64,000 nucleotides of DNA from Caproicibacter sp046707225 (lineage in GTDB: Bacteria; Bacillota; Clostridia; Oscillospirales; Acutalibacteraceae). Location of the stretch: the NCBI RefSeq assembly GCF_046707225.1, contig NZ_JBJKOP010000026.1, positions 97,276 through 161,275 on the forward strand. Reading direction: 5' to 3'. This document shows positions 7,674 through 15,781 of the stretch, piece after piece. Made by a program: the position numbers and the translations under genes. The notes beneath the pieces are model-generated. The model was not told the DNA's origin, made no database searches, and saw nothing but the letters and a program-made list of their open reading frames with translations. The stretch's first letter is position 1. Each line of letters begins with the position of its first letter.

Positions 7674-8903
7674 TTACACAACCTGAAAGAGATAAAATTT
7701 CAAATAAGATGTTTCCGGAACATTCCAGAGAATCGGGTGGTCCGGCGCCTGCTGGCGGGCCTCGATCTGGCGCAGCGAAACCTGCGCGTCCGCCGCGGCG
7801 CGGCGGATCACGTCGCGGAACAGCTCGTCCGTCATGAAGTGGGAACAGGAGCAGGTCGCAAGGTATCCCCCACGCGGCAGGAGCTTCATCGCGCGGTAAT
7901 TGATTTCCCGGTATCCGCGGGAGGCGTTTGCGACCGTTTTTCTGGATTTGGTAAAGGCGGGCGGGTCGAGTATGACGAAATCATAGCTTCCTTTTCCGTT
8001 CTCGGCCAGGGAGGGCAGCAGATCGAACACATTGACGGCTTCAAAGGACATCCGGTCCGAAAGGCCGTTGCGCCGCGCGTTTTCCTTTGCCATGGCGATC
8101 GCGCTTTCCGAAATATCCACCGCGTGTACCTGCTCCGCTCCGGCGCGGGCGGCGTTCAGCGCGAACGAGCCGGTGTCGGTAAAGCAGTCCAGCACCCGTT
8201 TTCCGCGGCTGATTGAGGCGGCCGCCCTGCGGTTGTATTTTTGGTCGAGAAAAAATCCCGTTTTCTGTCCGTTCGCGAAATCGACAGCATATTCAATCCC
8301 GTTTTCGCGGATGACGGTTGTCCCGGAATCCGGCGCGGGCAGTCCGTTCAGCGGAAAAAACCCGCGCCCCTGCTCCATTCCCTCGAGGTTGCGCAGGCCG
8401 GAATCATTGCGCTCGTAGATTCCGTCGATTTTCTGGCCGTCCTCCGTCAGAATCCGGTGCAGCAGCCGGAACAGCATCGGCTTGATCTGCTCGATTCCGC
8501 GCGACAGGGTCTGAGTCACCAGAATGTTTTCAAACCGGTCCACGGTCAGTCCCGGAAAGAAATCCGCCTCTCCGAAAATAATACGGCAGCAGGCCAGGTC
8601 CTCTTTTCCCAACACGGCTTTGCGGTATTCCCACGCATAGCGCAGCCTGCGTTCGTAGAACGCCTCGTCGAACCGGTCGTTCGAGTTGCGGGAAATCAGC
8701 CGCACGCGGATTTTGGAATGCGAATTGAAAAAGCCGGTGCCCAGGTAGGTGCCGCGCCTGCCGACCACGTCCGCAAGTTCGCCGTCCCCGCAGGGGTCTC
8801 CGCCGGTGATTTCGGTGTCATAGATCCACGGATGCCCCGAAAGGATGCCGCGCTCCGCTTTCTGTGTAACAGTCAGTTTCGGATAGCTTCGTTCCTGATT
8901 CAT
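7674..8903 (-). CDS. Class I SAM-dependent rRNA methyltransferase, RlmI family (PUA + methyltransferase)
   Basis: A 409-residue protein of the family that methylates C5 of 23S rRNA cytosines. The N-terminal PUA domain (about 1-75) begins YPKLTVTQKAERGILSGHPWIYDTEI; a central EEHEE-type segment follows; the C-terminal Rossmann domain has the SAM motif VLDCFTDTGSFAL (near residue 225) and the catalytic-loop motif FVILDPPAF (near 305), with CSCSHF near the end carrying the conserved cysteine of m5C enzymes. The exact target nucleotide cannot be assigned from sequence alone. Confidence 0.9.
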   Translation of the reverse strand: MNQERSYPKLTVTQKAERGILSGHPWIYDTEITGGDPCGDGELADVVGRRGTYLGTGFFNSHSKIRVRLISRNSNDRFDEAFYERRLRYAWEYRKAVLGKEDLACCRIIFGEADFFPGLTVDRFENILVTQTLSRGIEQIKPMLFRLLHRILTEDGQKIDGIYERNDSGLRNLEGMEQGRGFFPLNGLPAPDSGTTVIRENGIEYAVDFANGQKTGFFLDQKYNRRAAASISRGKRVLDCFTDTGSFALNAARAGAEQVHAVDISESAIAMAKENARRNGLSDRMSFEAVNVFDLLPSLAENGKGSYDFVILDPPAFTKSRKTVANASRGYREINYRAMKLLPRGGYLATCSCSHFMTDELFRDVIRRAAADAQVSLRQIEARQQAPDHPILWNVPETSYLKFYLFQVV

Positions 8904-8981
8904 TTAGAAATAACCCCCGCATTGGAAAGACGGGCGCAGCACCCCGCCGCGCCCGCCTTTGTTCTTATGCTGAACAATATA

Positions 8982-9293
8982 TTATTTGAATTTCACAGCG
9001 GTCCCGTAAGCCATGACCTCCGCCGCGCCCTGCATGACGGAAGAAGACGCGTAGCGAATGTTGACAACGGCGTCCGCACCCATGGATTCCGCTTCTTCGG
9101 CCATGCGTTTGGTGGCCAAAGCGCGGGCATTGTTCATCATATCGGTGTAGGATTTCAGTTCTCCGCCGACGATGGATTTGAATCCCTGCGTAATGTCCCG
9201 CCCAAGGTTTTTGGACTGGATGGTGCTCCCCCTGACAAGGCCGAGCATTTCAAACTCCTTGCCCGTAATGTAGTCAGTATTTACCAAGATCAT
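8982..9293 (-). CDS. YbjQ/UPF0145 family protein
   Basis: A 103-residue protein matching the YbjQ (DUF74, so-called heavy-metal-binding) family: MILVNTDYITGKEFEMLGLVRGSTIQSKN at the start, then LKSYTDMMNNARALATKRM and GADAVVNIRYASS. Members form oligomers; their role is unknown. The gene starts 20 bp inside the end of the upstream small membrane-protein gene, so the two are translated together and may act together at the membrane. Confidence 0.88.
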   Translation of the reverse strand: MILVNTDYITGKEFEMLGLVRGSTIQSKNLGRDITQGFKSIVGGELKSYTDMMNNARALATKRMAEEAESMGADAVVNIRYASSSVMQGAAEVMAYGTAVKFK

Positions 9294-9498
9294 CTTCTTC
9301 GCCGCTCCTTATTTCCTTAATTCTTTCTGCCAGAACAAATACGGCAACGCCGATCAGCGCGGCCGGGATCAGTCCCGCGATGATTTTATACAGTACCGGA
9401 AGGCCCGGCACCATGGCAAACCCGAGAAGCCATAAAAGGAAAACGGCTACCGCGGCCACGGTAATCACAATCGGCGCGATCATTTTTTTCCAGTGCAT
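9274..9498 (-). CDS. Small membrane protein, two transmembrane helices, function unknown
   Basis: A 74-residue product: MHWKKM, then two hydrophobic helices (about residues 7-26 and 32-53, separated by PGLPVLYKI) and a charged tail RIKEIRSGEEDDLGKY. I do not recognise a family. The ATG at 9498 is chosen for the AGGGAG 7 bp upstream; a longer frame to 9552 lacks one. It overlaps the downstream ybjQ-like gene by 20 bp and is preceded by a good promoter. Confidence 0.7.
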   Translation of the reverse strand: MHWKKMIAPIVITVAAVAVFLLWLLGFAMVPGLPVLYKIIAGLIPAALIGVAVFVLAERIKEIRSGEEDDLGKY

Positions 9499-9562
9499 GA
9501 AAGCTCCCTCTTTTTCGGCAACTTTTAAGTTTCCGAATCTATTGTATTCCACTTTCGTTTTT

Positions 9563-9590
9563 ATTATAACACGGATTAAAAACTTTGCAA
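9563..9590 (-). promoter_or_regulatory. Promoter of the small membrane protein/YbjQ pair
   Basis: Minus strand TTGCAA (9590-9585), 16 bp, TATAAT (9568-9563), about 65 bp before the ATG at 9498. Confidence 0.75.
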
Positions 9591-9640
9591 CGATTCTGTT
9601 TCGATGTTTGAAGCGATTCTTTACAGTTTTGTCTTATCTG

Positions 9641-9669
9641 TTGAATTCGGTCGGAAAATAAGTTATAGT
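9641..9669 (+). promoter_or_regulatory. Promoter of the exported protein gene at 9715
   Basis: TTGAAT (9641-9646), 17 bp, TATAGT (9664-9669), followed by AGGAGG at about 9700 and the ATG at 9715. Confidence 0.75.
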
Positions 9670-9714
9670 GAAAAGGCAGAACATTTCGGAAATATTTAAC
9701 AGGAGGCAACATCA

Positions 9715-10383
9715 ATGAAAAAGACAGGCTGGATTCTATTAATTGTTTTAGTCGTAGCCATTTGCGGAGGCGTCCTTCTGTTTAACGGATATCATCCGGC
9801 GCAGAGCCCGTCGGCGTCATCGGACGCCGGTTCAGCATCCGCTCCGTCGTCCTCTGTCTCTTCGGAAACTCCTTCCTCCGCGTCGGAACCGGAAAGCGTT
9901 TCAAGCCTGACGGACGACCAGATTACGGAAAAGATCAAATCGGAGATTCCGCTGGACTGGAAGAAATACACGCTCAAAGAGCAGACGGACAAGCCGGTTT
10001 CGGTCGGCGGCGTCACCTACCGCACCTATGCCGCCTGGGATGATGATTACACGGAAGGCCCTTTGATTCTTTACAGCCCGAAGGATGGAAAGCTGTACAC
10101 TTATACTTATAAAGACACGGCGCCGATTCTTGCCGCCCAGGACCCGGCGTTCGACAAGACGGAGCATACCGTTACGGGCGTTGTAAAGGACGGTGCCATG
10201 ATGAGCGTGCAGATTCACACGACGGATGGCAGCGACCTGACGATCCGCAGGCTCGGCGTGGATCTGGTCAATCTGGACGATGGCTTCAAGGTCGGCCAGA
10301 ATGTGAAAGTGACCTATACCGGCGTTTACAAGGGGAATGATTCCCAGCGAATGTTTGTCAAGAAAATTGAAGGAATTCAGTAA
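9715..10383 (+). CDS. Membrane-anchored or secreted protein of unknown function
   Basis: A 222-residue protein with a signal anchor (KKTGWILLIVLVVAICGGVLLF), a Ser/Ala-rich linker (about residues 28-65) and a folded C-terminal part of about 150 residues containing SVGGVTYRTYAAWDDDY, HTVTGVVKDGAMMSVQIHTTDG and GQNVKVTYTGVYKGN. The last stretch looks like an OB/beta-barrel fold of the kind that reads TGVVKD...GQNVKVTYTG, but I cannot name the family. It is a single-gene unit with its own promoter and terminator. The extracytoplasmic location is inferred from the N-terminus. Confidence 0.75.
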   Translation: MKKTGWILLIVLVVAICGGVLLFNGYHPAQSPSASSDAGSASAPSSSVSSETPSSASEPESVSSLTDDQITEKIKSEIPLDWKKYTLKEQTDKPVSVGGVTYRTYAAWDDDYTEGPLILYSPKDGKLYTYTYKDTAPILAAQDPAFDKTEHTVTGVVKDGAMMSVQIHTTDGSDLTIRRLGVDLVNLDDGFKVGQNVKVTYTGVYKGNDSQRMFVKKIEGIQ

Positions 10384-10398
10384 CCGGCTGAAAGGCCG

Positions 10399-10438
10399 AC
10401 GCGCCCGGATCGGCAATGTCGTTCCGGGCGCGTGTTTT
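10399..10438 (+). terminator. Intrinsic terminator of the 9715 gene
   Basis: Stem ACGCGCCCGGA / TCCGGGCGCGT (10399-10409 with 10423-10433) followed by GTTTTA; the T-run reaches the stop codon of the convergent amrS gene. Confidence 0.8.
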
Positions 10439-11270
10439 ACACGTTTCCTTCGTAGACATATTTCAGATTTCGGCGGGCGACTTCCGCGAGGGAGCCGACG
10501 GTGCCGACCGGCGTCGGGAATTTGTCGGCCAGCTTGTACCGCGGGAAGAACCGCGTGACGTGCAGCGGAATTTCAGGGTTCACTTCCGAAAGCCATCCCG
10601 AGAGGAGGTCCATTTCTTCCGCGGTATCGTTTTCACCGGGAATAATCAGCGTGGTTACCTCCACGTGGCAGACCTCCGACGCGATAGAGATGGCTTGCTT
10701 GACTTCGTCCAGACCCCCGGAAATCCTTCGGTAAAATTCCGGGGAGAAACTCTTTAAATCGATGTTCACCGCATCCAGCATGGGCAGCAGGCGACGGAGG
10801 GTCCGGGGGTTGACGTACCCGTTGGTGACCGCTACGTTTTTCAGGCCGTTTTTCCGGTTGAGCCGCGAGCAGTCCAGAACGTATTCCGGGCAGATGAGCG
10901 GTTCGTTATAGGTAAATGCAATGCCGATATTTCCGGCTGCTTTCAGTTCCAGCGACTGGTCGGAAAGAACCTTCGGGGAAAGGTACTCCGCCCCGGAATC
11001 CTCCCCCGGCCTGACCATGGAAATGGCGTGGTTCTGGCACCCGGGGCACCGCAGGTTGCACCCGTAGCTGCCGACGGAAAGAATACGGTTGCCCGGAAAA
11101 AAACGGCGAAGCGGCTTTTTTTCCACCGGATCCAGAGCGATGGCCGTGACGCGGCCGTAGCTGTCGGCGGATATTTTGCCGCCCTGATTGGAACGCGCGC
11201 CGCAGAATCCGGTCTGCTCCTCTTCCAGAGCGCAGAGATGGGGGCATACATCGCAGACAATTCGACTCAT
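10437..11270 (-). CDS. amrS: AmmeMemoRadiSam system radical SAM enzyme
   Basis: A 277-residue radical SAM protein. The [4Fe-4S] motif is C71-x3-C75-x2-C78 in SYGCNLRCPGCQN, and an N-terminal Cys set (C6, C9, C13, C23 in VCDVCPHLCALEEEQTGFC) could bind a second metal or cluster. FTYNEPLICPEYVLD and NVAVTNGYVNP are also typical of this subfamily, which resembles pyruvate formate-lyase activases. It overlaps the Memo-AMMECR1 fusion gene by 4 bp, the hallmark genomic arrangement of the system. The reaction and substrate are not established to my knowledge. Confidence 0.92.
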   Translation of the reverse strand: MSRIVCDVCPHLCALEEEQTGFCGARSNQGGKISADSYGRVTAIALDPVEKKPLRRFFPGNRILSVGSYGCNLRCPGCQNHAISMVRPGEDSGAEYLSPKVLSDQSLELKAAGNIGIAFTYNEPLICPEYVLDCSRLNRKNGLKNVAVTNGYVNPRTLRRLLPMLDAVNIDLKSFSPEFYRRISGGLDEVKQAISIASEVCHVEVTTLIIPGENDTAEEMDLLSGWLSEVNPEIPLHVTRFFPRYKLADKFPTPVGTVGSLAEVARRNLKYVYEGNV

Positions 11271-12652
11271 GTGTGACGCACCACCTCAAATCTCTCCATG
11301 GAATAGGGCTCGTCTTCCCGGATCCCGGCCTTGCCGAGCGCGATTTTCACCTGTTCCCGCGGCGTTGTTACGCCGGGCAGGTTCGGCAGCAGCAGGCCGC
11401 ACCGTTCGCCGCTTTGGACGATGACCCCGTACCGTTCGGCGTCGAGATCGCCGAAGGAGCCGGCGGGCTCCGGTTCGCCCAGAACATCGACGCTGTAAAC
11501 CAGCGCCGGCAGTTCCTCCTCGCCGACCGGGTCAAACCTCGGGTCCCGCAGGCCGGCGCTGATTGCGTTTTGAATGATTTCCTCCGCAACGCAGCTTTCC
11601 GTCGCCTGAATCGTGCCGATGCAGCCGCGCAGCCGTCCGCCCTTTTTCAGGGAGACAAACACGCCCGCCCGCCTCTGCGTCAGCTCAGGGGGGAGCCCCT
11701 CCGGCAGCGGGACGCGGCGGCCTTCAATCACGCGGGTTCCCAGCGAAAGCCGCGCGAGCCGGACGTATTCGTCCTCGCGTTCTTTTCTCTGGGAAAGGGC
11801 TTCTTTCTCCCGCTGTTCGAACTGATCCCCGAACCGGCGGAGGTTGTCCGGCCCGAGGGGAGTGTAACCGCAGACCGCGTAGCCGACGCCGAACGGCCCT
11901 TCATAAGAGAGAAACTCCGGCGCCACGGCAAGCCCGTCGAACGCTCCGGCCAGAACCTGAAACGAGGGCAGACCGCACTGCGCGGCAGCTTCGCAGAATT
12001 CCGGGTCAAACGCCAGAAAGCGCAGGAAGTCCCCTTCTTTCATTGCCTGAGTCAGCTCGCGGTCAAACCGGGGACCCTCCGGAGCGAAGCCGTAGGGCCC
12101 GTCTTCCCTGAGGCGGTGGGAAAGGTCGCCGCTCGCGACCAGTACGACCCTGCGCCCCAGCGTTTCCGCCGCGCGCGCGATGCATTGGCCGAACCGGTAG
12201 TGGGCGAGCGCGCCCAAGCCGGAAACGGAGCACCGGACCAGTTTAAAATCGCGGTAAGCGCGCGTGATGAAGGAGAGGGGAACCAGAGCCCCGTGGTCGA
12301 CCGGACGAAGTTTCTCCCCGAAGGTTCCCGCGGGGAGGCTGCTTCGGGCAGCCTCGTCGGACAAAACGGATACAAATTCGGTGTCGCAGGAAAATTCCAG
12401 CGGCGCGTCCGCGGAGCCGAATTCGGAAAAGTCGCCTTTTGCCTTTGCCCCGGGAGCGATGTGCAGGTAGTCGGCGTAGGCGACGGCATGCGGCGAAAGA
12501 ACCACAAGCGTTTCGGGCCTGAGACGCGCGATTTCCTCCGCGGCGCGGGCGCAGGATTCGGCGGTCTTCCGAATTCTGCGTTCTTCGCCTTTTCCGACGG
12601 AAGGAATGATGACCGGGGGATGAGGCAGGATGAAAGCTCCCGCAACAGCCAT
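11267..12652 (-). CDS. AmmeMemoRadiSam system proteins B and A fused (Memo + AMMECR1)
   Basis: A 461-residue fusion. Residues about 1-260 are a Memo/LigB-type dioxygenase-like domain (ILPHPPVIIPSVG, VVLSPHAVAY, VDHGALVPL, ASGDLSHRL), with the histidines that bind metal in dioxygenases. A charged linker (FEQREKEALSQRKEREDEYV, about 275-295) leads to an AMMECR1 domain with the signature LRGCIGTI and YSVDVLGEPE. In many genomes A and B are separate genes; fusion with adjacent amrS argues they form one complex. The ATG at 12652 has AAGGA 10 bp upstream. Function is unknown. Confidence 0.92.
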   Translation of the reverse strand: MAVAGAFILPHPPVIIPSVGKGEERRIRKTAESCARAAEEIARLRPETLVVLSPHAVAYADYLHIAPGAKAKGDFSEFGSADAPLEFSCDTEFVSVLSDEAARSSLPAGTFGEKLRPVDHGALVPLSFITRAYRDFKLVRCSVSGLGALAHYRFGQCIARAAETLGRRVVLVASGDLSHRLREDGPYGFAPEGPRFDRELTQAMKEGDFLRFLAFDPEFCEAAAQCGLPSFQVLAGAFDGLAVAPEFLSYEGPFGVGYAVCGYTPLGPDNLRRFGDQFEQREKEALSQRKEREDEYVRLARLSLGTRVIEGRRVPLPEGLPPELTQRRAGVFVSLKKGGRLRGCIGTIQATESCVAEEIIQNAISAGLRDPRFDPVGEEELPALVYSVDVLGEPEPAGSFGDLDAERYGVIVQSGERCGLLLPNLPGVTTPREQVKIALGKAGIREDEPYSMERFEVVRHT

Positions 12653-12688
12653 GAGATACACGTCCTTTCTTTTAGACCTATTCGAACT

Positions 12689-12717
12689 ATTATGGTAGCG
12701 CGGGCGGAAAAGTGAAA
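12689..12717 (-). promoter_or_regulatory. Possible promoter of the AmmeMemoRadiSam operon
   Basis: Minus strand TTTCAC (12717-12712), 17 bp, CATAAT (12694-12689), about 37 bp before the ATG. Both boxes have mismatches, so confidence is moderate. Confidence 0.45.
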
Positions 12718-12820
12718 CCGTTCGGGCATATATCGATACCTATATTATATCTGTTCTTCGGGAGAAATTTCATTTCGTTCACAATTTCTGTCGCTCTGCA
12801 TAAAAAACAGCGGAAAAAGA

Positions 12821-12849
12821 TTGATTATTTTTTCACTTAGAGGTAAAAT
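12821..12849 (+). promoter_or_regulatory. Promoter of the V-type ATPase operon
   Basis: TTGATT (12821-12826), 17 bp, TAAAAT (12844-12849), 49 bp before the first ATPase gene. Confidence 0.7.
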
Positions 12850-12897
12850 AAAGAAAATATGAACGGCAAAAATTGCCGGCCGGTTCGAGGTGAAAAA

Positions 12898-13206
12898 ATG
12901 GCAACGGAAATCATTCATGCGATTAAAAAGGCGGAATCCGACGCGCAGAACGCGGAAGAACAGGCAGCGGCCGAATGCGACCGGATTCTGAAAGACGCGC
13001 GCGAACAAGCCGCGCAGAACGCCCAGGCGCAGCTGGCAAAAGCAAAACAGGAGGCGCAGGCGCTTCTTGACGATGCGAAGCGCGCGGGCGAAGAGACTGA
13101 AAACGGCGCGCAGTCCGGAATTGCTTCCCAGATAGAATCAATGCGCCGAACGGCACTGACCCGGCAGGACGAGGCGGTTCGGTTGATCCTGTCCGAACTG
13201 GTCTGA
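12898..13206 (+). CDS. V/A-type ATPase peripheral stalk subunit G/H
   Basis: A 102-residue, almost entirely charged alpha-helical protein rich in Ala, Glu, Gln and Lys (IIHAIKKAESDAQNAEEQAAAECDRIL onward is a continuous coiled coil). This is the form of the peripheral-stalk subunit that pairs with subunit E to hold the A3B3 head against rotation. The start ATG follows GAGGTG at 5 bp. It is the first gene of the nine-gene cluster; no other function fits its position and composition. Confidence 0.85.
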   Translation: MATEIIHAIKKAESDAQNAEEQAAAECDRILKDAREQAAQNAQAQLAKAKQEAQALLDDAKRAGEETENGAQSGIASQIESMRRTALTRQDEAVRLILSELV

Positions 13207-13243
13207 CGCCTGCCGATACCGGCCGCAAGGAGGGAAAATCCAA

Positions 13244-15271
13244 TTGGCAGTGATACAAATGAAACGCGTGACGCTCTGCGCGCTCAGAAAGAACCGCAAG
13301 CAGGTTCTGGAAGACCTTCAGCGCCGCGGCGTTGTTGAAATCAGCGACATCGACATCAAAGACGGAGTATTTCAGAAAACCGACCTCTCGGATTCCCGAG
13401 CCGTGTTTGCAAAGAACGTCTCTGCGGCGCGGCGCGCACTTGAAATTTTGAACCGTGTCGTTCCGCAGAACCAGTCCATGCTGGCGGCGCTGGAAGGGAA
13501 AAAGCAGCTTTCCGCGCGGCAGTACGAGGAATTTGCGCAGCGGCACGACGAGACGGTCCGCGCTGCGGAACGCCTTGAGGCGCTGGACAGGTCGATCGCG
13601 GAAAGCCAGTCGGAAATTGTCCGCACGGAACTGGAGCGCGAGGCACTGTCCCCCTGGATGGAGACGGAGGTTCCGCTGAATTTCGCGGGGACAAAGACGA
13701 CCGCCGCTTTCATCGGGTCTTTGCCGGGCGCTATGACGCGGGAGGAGCTTTCCGTCCGGGTGGCGCAGGCCGCCCCGCAGGCCGGGCCTTTTACCGCGGA
13801 GGTTGTTGGCGCTGCGCAGGATCAGACCTGCTTTTTTCTTCTCTGCGAAAAGAAGGACAGGGAAACGTACGCCGCCGCGCTGAACGCGCTGGGTTTTGCG
13901 CGCCCCGCGGCCCAGTCGGACAGGCCGCCCAAACAGCAGGCCGAGGCTTTACAGGCTGCGGCGGAGGAACACAGGCAGGCGATTGAACGCGGCGAAGCGG
14001 AGATTAAAAGTCTGGCCGACCGAAGAAACGACCTGGAGCTGCTGGCGGATTACGATACCATTCGTTCCGACAAGTACGAGGTGATCGGGCGTCTCGCCCA
14101 GTCAAAACGCACGTTTCTGCTGACCGGCTTTGTCCCGGCGAAAAAGGCCGCGGGTTTGGAAGCCGCTCTGACCGGCAGATATGACCTCGCGATCGATTTT
14201 TCCGATCCGGATGAGAAAGAGGACGTGCCCGTTCTTCTGAAGAACAACGCGTTTACAACTCCGGTTGAGGACGTTGTGGAGTCCTTCAGCCTTCCGGGAA
14301 AGGGAGAAATCGACCCGACCGCAATCATGGCGCCGTTTTACTATTTTCTTTACGGCATGATGCTGGGCGACGCGGCATATGGAATCATCATGACGCTGGT
14401 CACCTTTCTCCTGATGAAGAAATTTCCGCGCATGAGTCCCACCATGCATAAGATGCTGAATATGTTCTTTTACTGCGGAATTTCCACGACCTTCTGGGGC
14501 GTGATGTTCGGCAGCTATTTCGGGGACGTGGTCGACGTCGTCGGCAGCAAGTTCTTTCATACAAGCGTTTCGATACCGGCGCTGTGGTTTGCTCCGCTGA
14601 ATCAGCCGATGCGCCTTCTGGTTTTCTGCCTGCTGGTCGGCGTGATCCACCTGTTCACTGGGCTTGGCGCCGGATTGTACGAGGCCGTTCACGCGGGGCG
14701 CTATCGGGATGCCCTGTACGACGTTGTCTTCTGGTATCTTCTGGTCGGCGGACTGATTATCATGCTGCTTTCCAGCAGCATGATCCGCAGCATGTTCGGT
14801 CTTTCGTTTGTCATCCCATCGCCCGTGGCGACAGGTGCCGGGATTGTTGCCGCGCTTGCCGCGGCCGGAATCATCCTGACGGGCGGACGGGAGTCGAAAA
14901 ATCCCGTCAAAAGGATTATGAAAGGGCTTTACGCCCTGTATAACGTCACAGGGTATTTGAGCGATATGCTTTCTTATTCCCGTCTGCTTGCCCTCGGCCT
15001 TGCGACGGGAGTCATCGCCAGCGTGGTCAACAAGATGGCCGCCATGGCGGGCAGCGGCGCGGTCGGCGCGATTGTCTTTATCCTTATTTTCATCGTCGGG
15101 CATACGCTCAACATCGCCATCAACATGCTGGGCGCCTATGTACACACCAATCGTCTTCAGTATGTGGAATTCTTCGGCAAGTTTTATTCGGGCGGCGGGC
15201 GGAAGTTCAACCCATTTTCCGCAAGCGCTCATACTCAATATTATCAATTCAAGGAGGAAAATGAATCATGA
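13244..15271 (+). CDS. ntpI: V/A-type ATPase subunit I (a subunit)
   Basis: The 675-residue membrane stator subunit that forms the ion half-channels against the c ring. The N-terminal half (about 1-350) is cytoplasmic and partly coiled coil; the C-terminal half has seven to eight helices (YFLYGMMLGDAAYGI, MFFYCGISTTFWGVMFGSYFG, LSDMLSYSRLLALGLATGVI). The essential arginine is likely the one in SYSRLLALGLA. TTG at 13244 is used, with AAGGAGGG 8 bp upstream and the family start MAVIQMKRVTL. Its stop overlaps subunit K by 4 bp. Confidence 0.95.
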   Translation: MAVIQMKRVTLCALRKNRKQVLEDLQRRGVVEISDIDIKDGVFQKTDLSDSRAVFAKNVSAARRALEILNRVVPQNQSMLAALEGKKQLSARQYEEFAQRHDETVRAAERLEALDRSIAESQSEIVRTELEREALSPWMETEVPLNFAGTKTTAAFIGSLPGAMTREELSVRVAQAAPQAGPFTAEVVGAAQDQTCFFLLCEKKDRETYAAALNALGFARPAAQSDRPPKQQAEALQAAAEEHRQAIERGEAEIKSLADRRNDLELLADYDTIRSDKYEVIGRLAQSKRTFLLTGFVPAKKAAGLEAALTGRYDLAIDFSDPDEKEDVPVLLKNNAFTTPVEDVVESFSLPGKGEIDPTAIMAPFYYFLYGMMLGDAAYGIIMTLVTFLLMKKFPRMSPTMHKMLNMFFYCGISTTFWGVMFGSYFGDVVDVVGSKFFHTSVSIPALWFAPLNQPMRLLVFCLLVGVIHLFTGLGAGLYEAVHAGRYRDALYDVVFWYLLVGGLIIMLLSSSMIRSMFGLSFVIPSPVATGAGIVAALAAAGIILTGGRESKNPVKRIMKGLYALYNVTGYLSDMLSYSRLLALGLATGVIASVVNKMAAMAGSGAVGAIVFILIFIVGHTLNIAINMLGAYVHTNRLQYVEFFGKFYSGGGRKFNPFSASAHTQYYQFKEENES

Positions 15272-15762
15272 ACTTCTTTAACAGTCTTGGGCTTCCCCTC
15301 GCGCTTCTGGGCGCCGCGCTCGCGGCGCTTCTCCCCGGCATCGGCTCGGCAATCGGCGTTGGCAAAACAGGTCAGGCGGCAGCGGGTGTCGTGGCGGAGG
15401 ACCCGTCCCAGTTCGGTAAGGTCCTGGTCCTTCAGCTTCTGCCCGGCACACAGGGAATTTACGGCTTGCTGATCGCGTTCATCGCTCTTTCCCAGATGGG
15501 CATTCTCGGCGGCGGCGCCGCAGCCATTTCCGGCGCGAAGGGGCTTTTGTACCTTGCGGCCTGCCTGCCGATGGCGATTGTGGGTTACTACTCCGCCGTC
15601 AATCAAGGCAACGCGGCCGTCGCAAGCATCGGGCTGGAGGCAAAACGTCCCGACCAGTTCGGCAAGGCCATGATTTTCCCGGCGATGGTGGAAACCTATG
15701 CGATTCTGGCGCTCCTGGTCTCCATTCTGGCCATTTCCGGCGTCGGCGGACTGAATGTTTAA
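15268..15762 (+). CDS. ntpK: V/A-type ATPase subunit K (c ring), sodium-ligand pattern
   Basis: A 164-residue double-hairpin proteolipid with four helices. Only the fourth helix carries the ion-binding glutamate (E142 in PAMVETYAI); the matching position of helix 2 is glutamine (Q62). The Na+-coordinating set known from Enterococcus hirae NtpK (L61, T64, Q65, Q110, E139, with Y68) appears here as L58, T61, Q62, Q113, E142 and Y65, visible in LLPGTQGIYG, VNQGN and VETY. Sodium specificity is therefore predicted. AAGGAGG lies inside the end of the subunit I gene. Confidence 0.95.
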   Translation: MNFFNSLGLPLALLGAALAALLPGIGSAIGVGKTGQAAAGVVAEDPSQFGKVLVLQLLPGTQGIYGLLIAFIALSQMGILGGGAAAISGAKGLLYLAACLPMAIVGYYSAVNQGNAAVASIGLEAKRPDQFGKAMIFPAMVETYAILALLVSILAISGVGGLNV

Positions 15763-15781
15763 CAGTTAGGAGAACTTGTCA

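Noticed and set aside
11273..12715. Long open frame on the plus strand opposite the Memo-AMMECR1 gene
   Set aside because: It mirrors the GC-biased third positions of the real gene on the other strand, has no RBS, and its protein resembles nothing.
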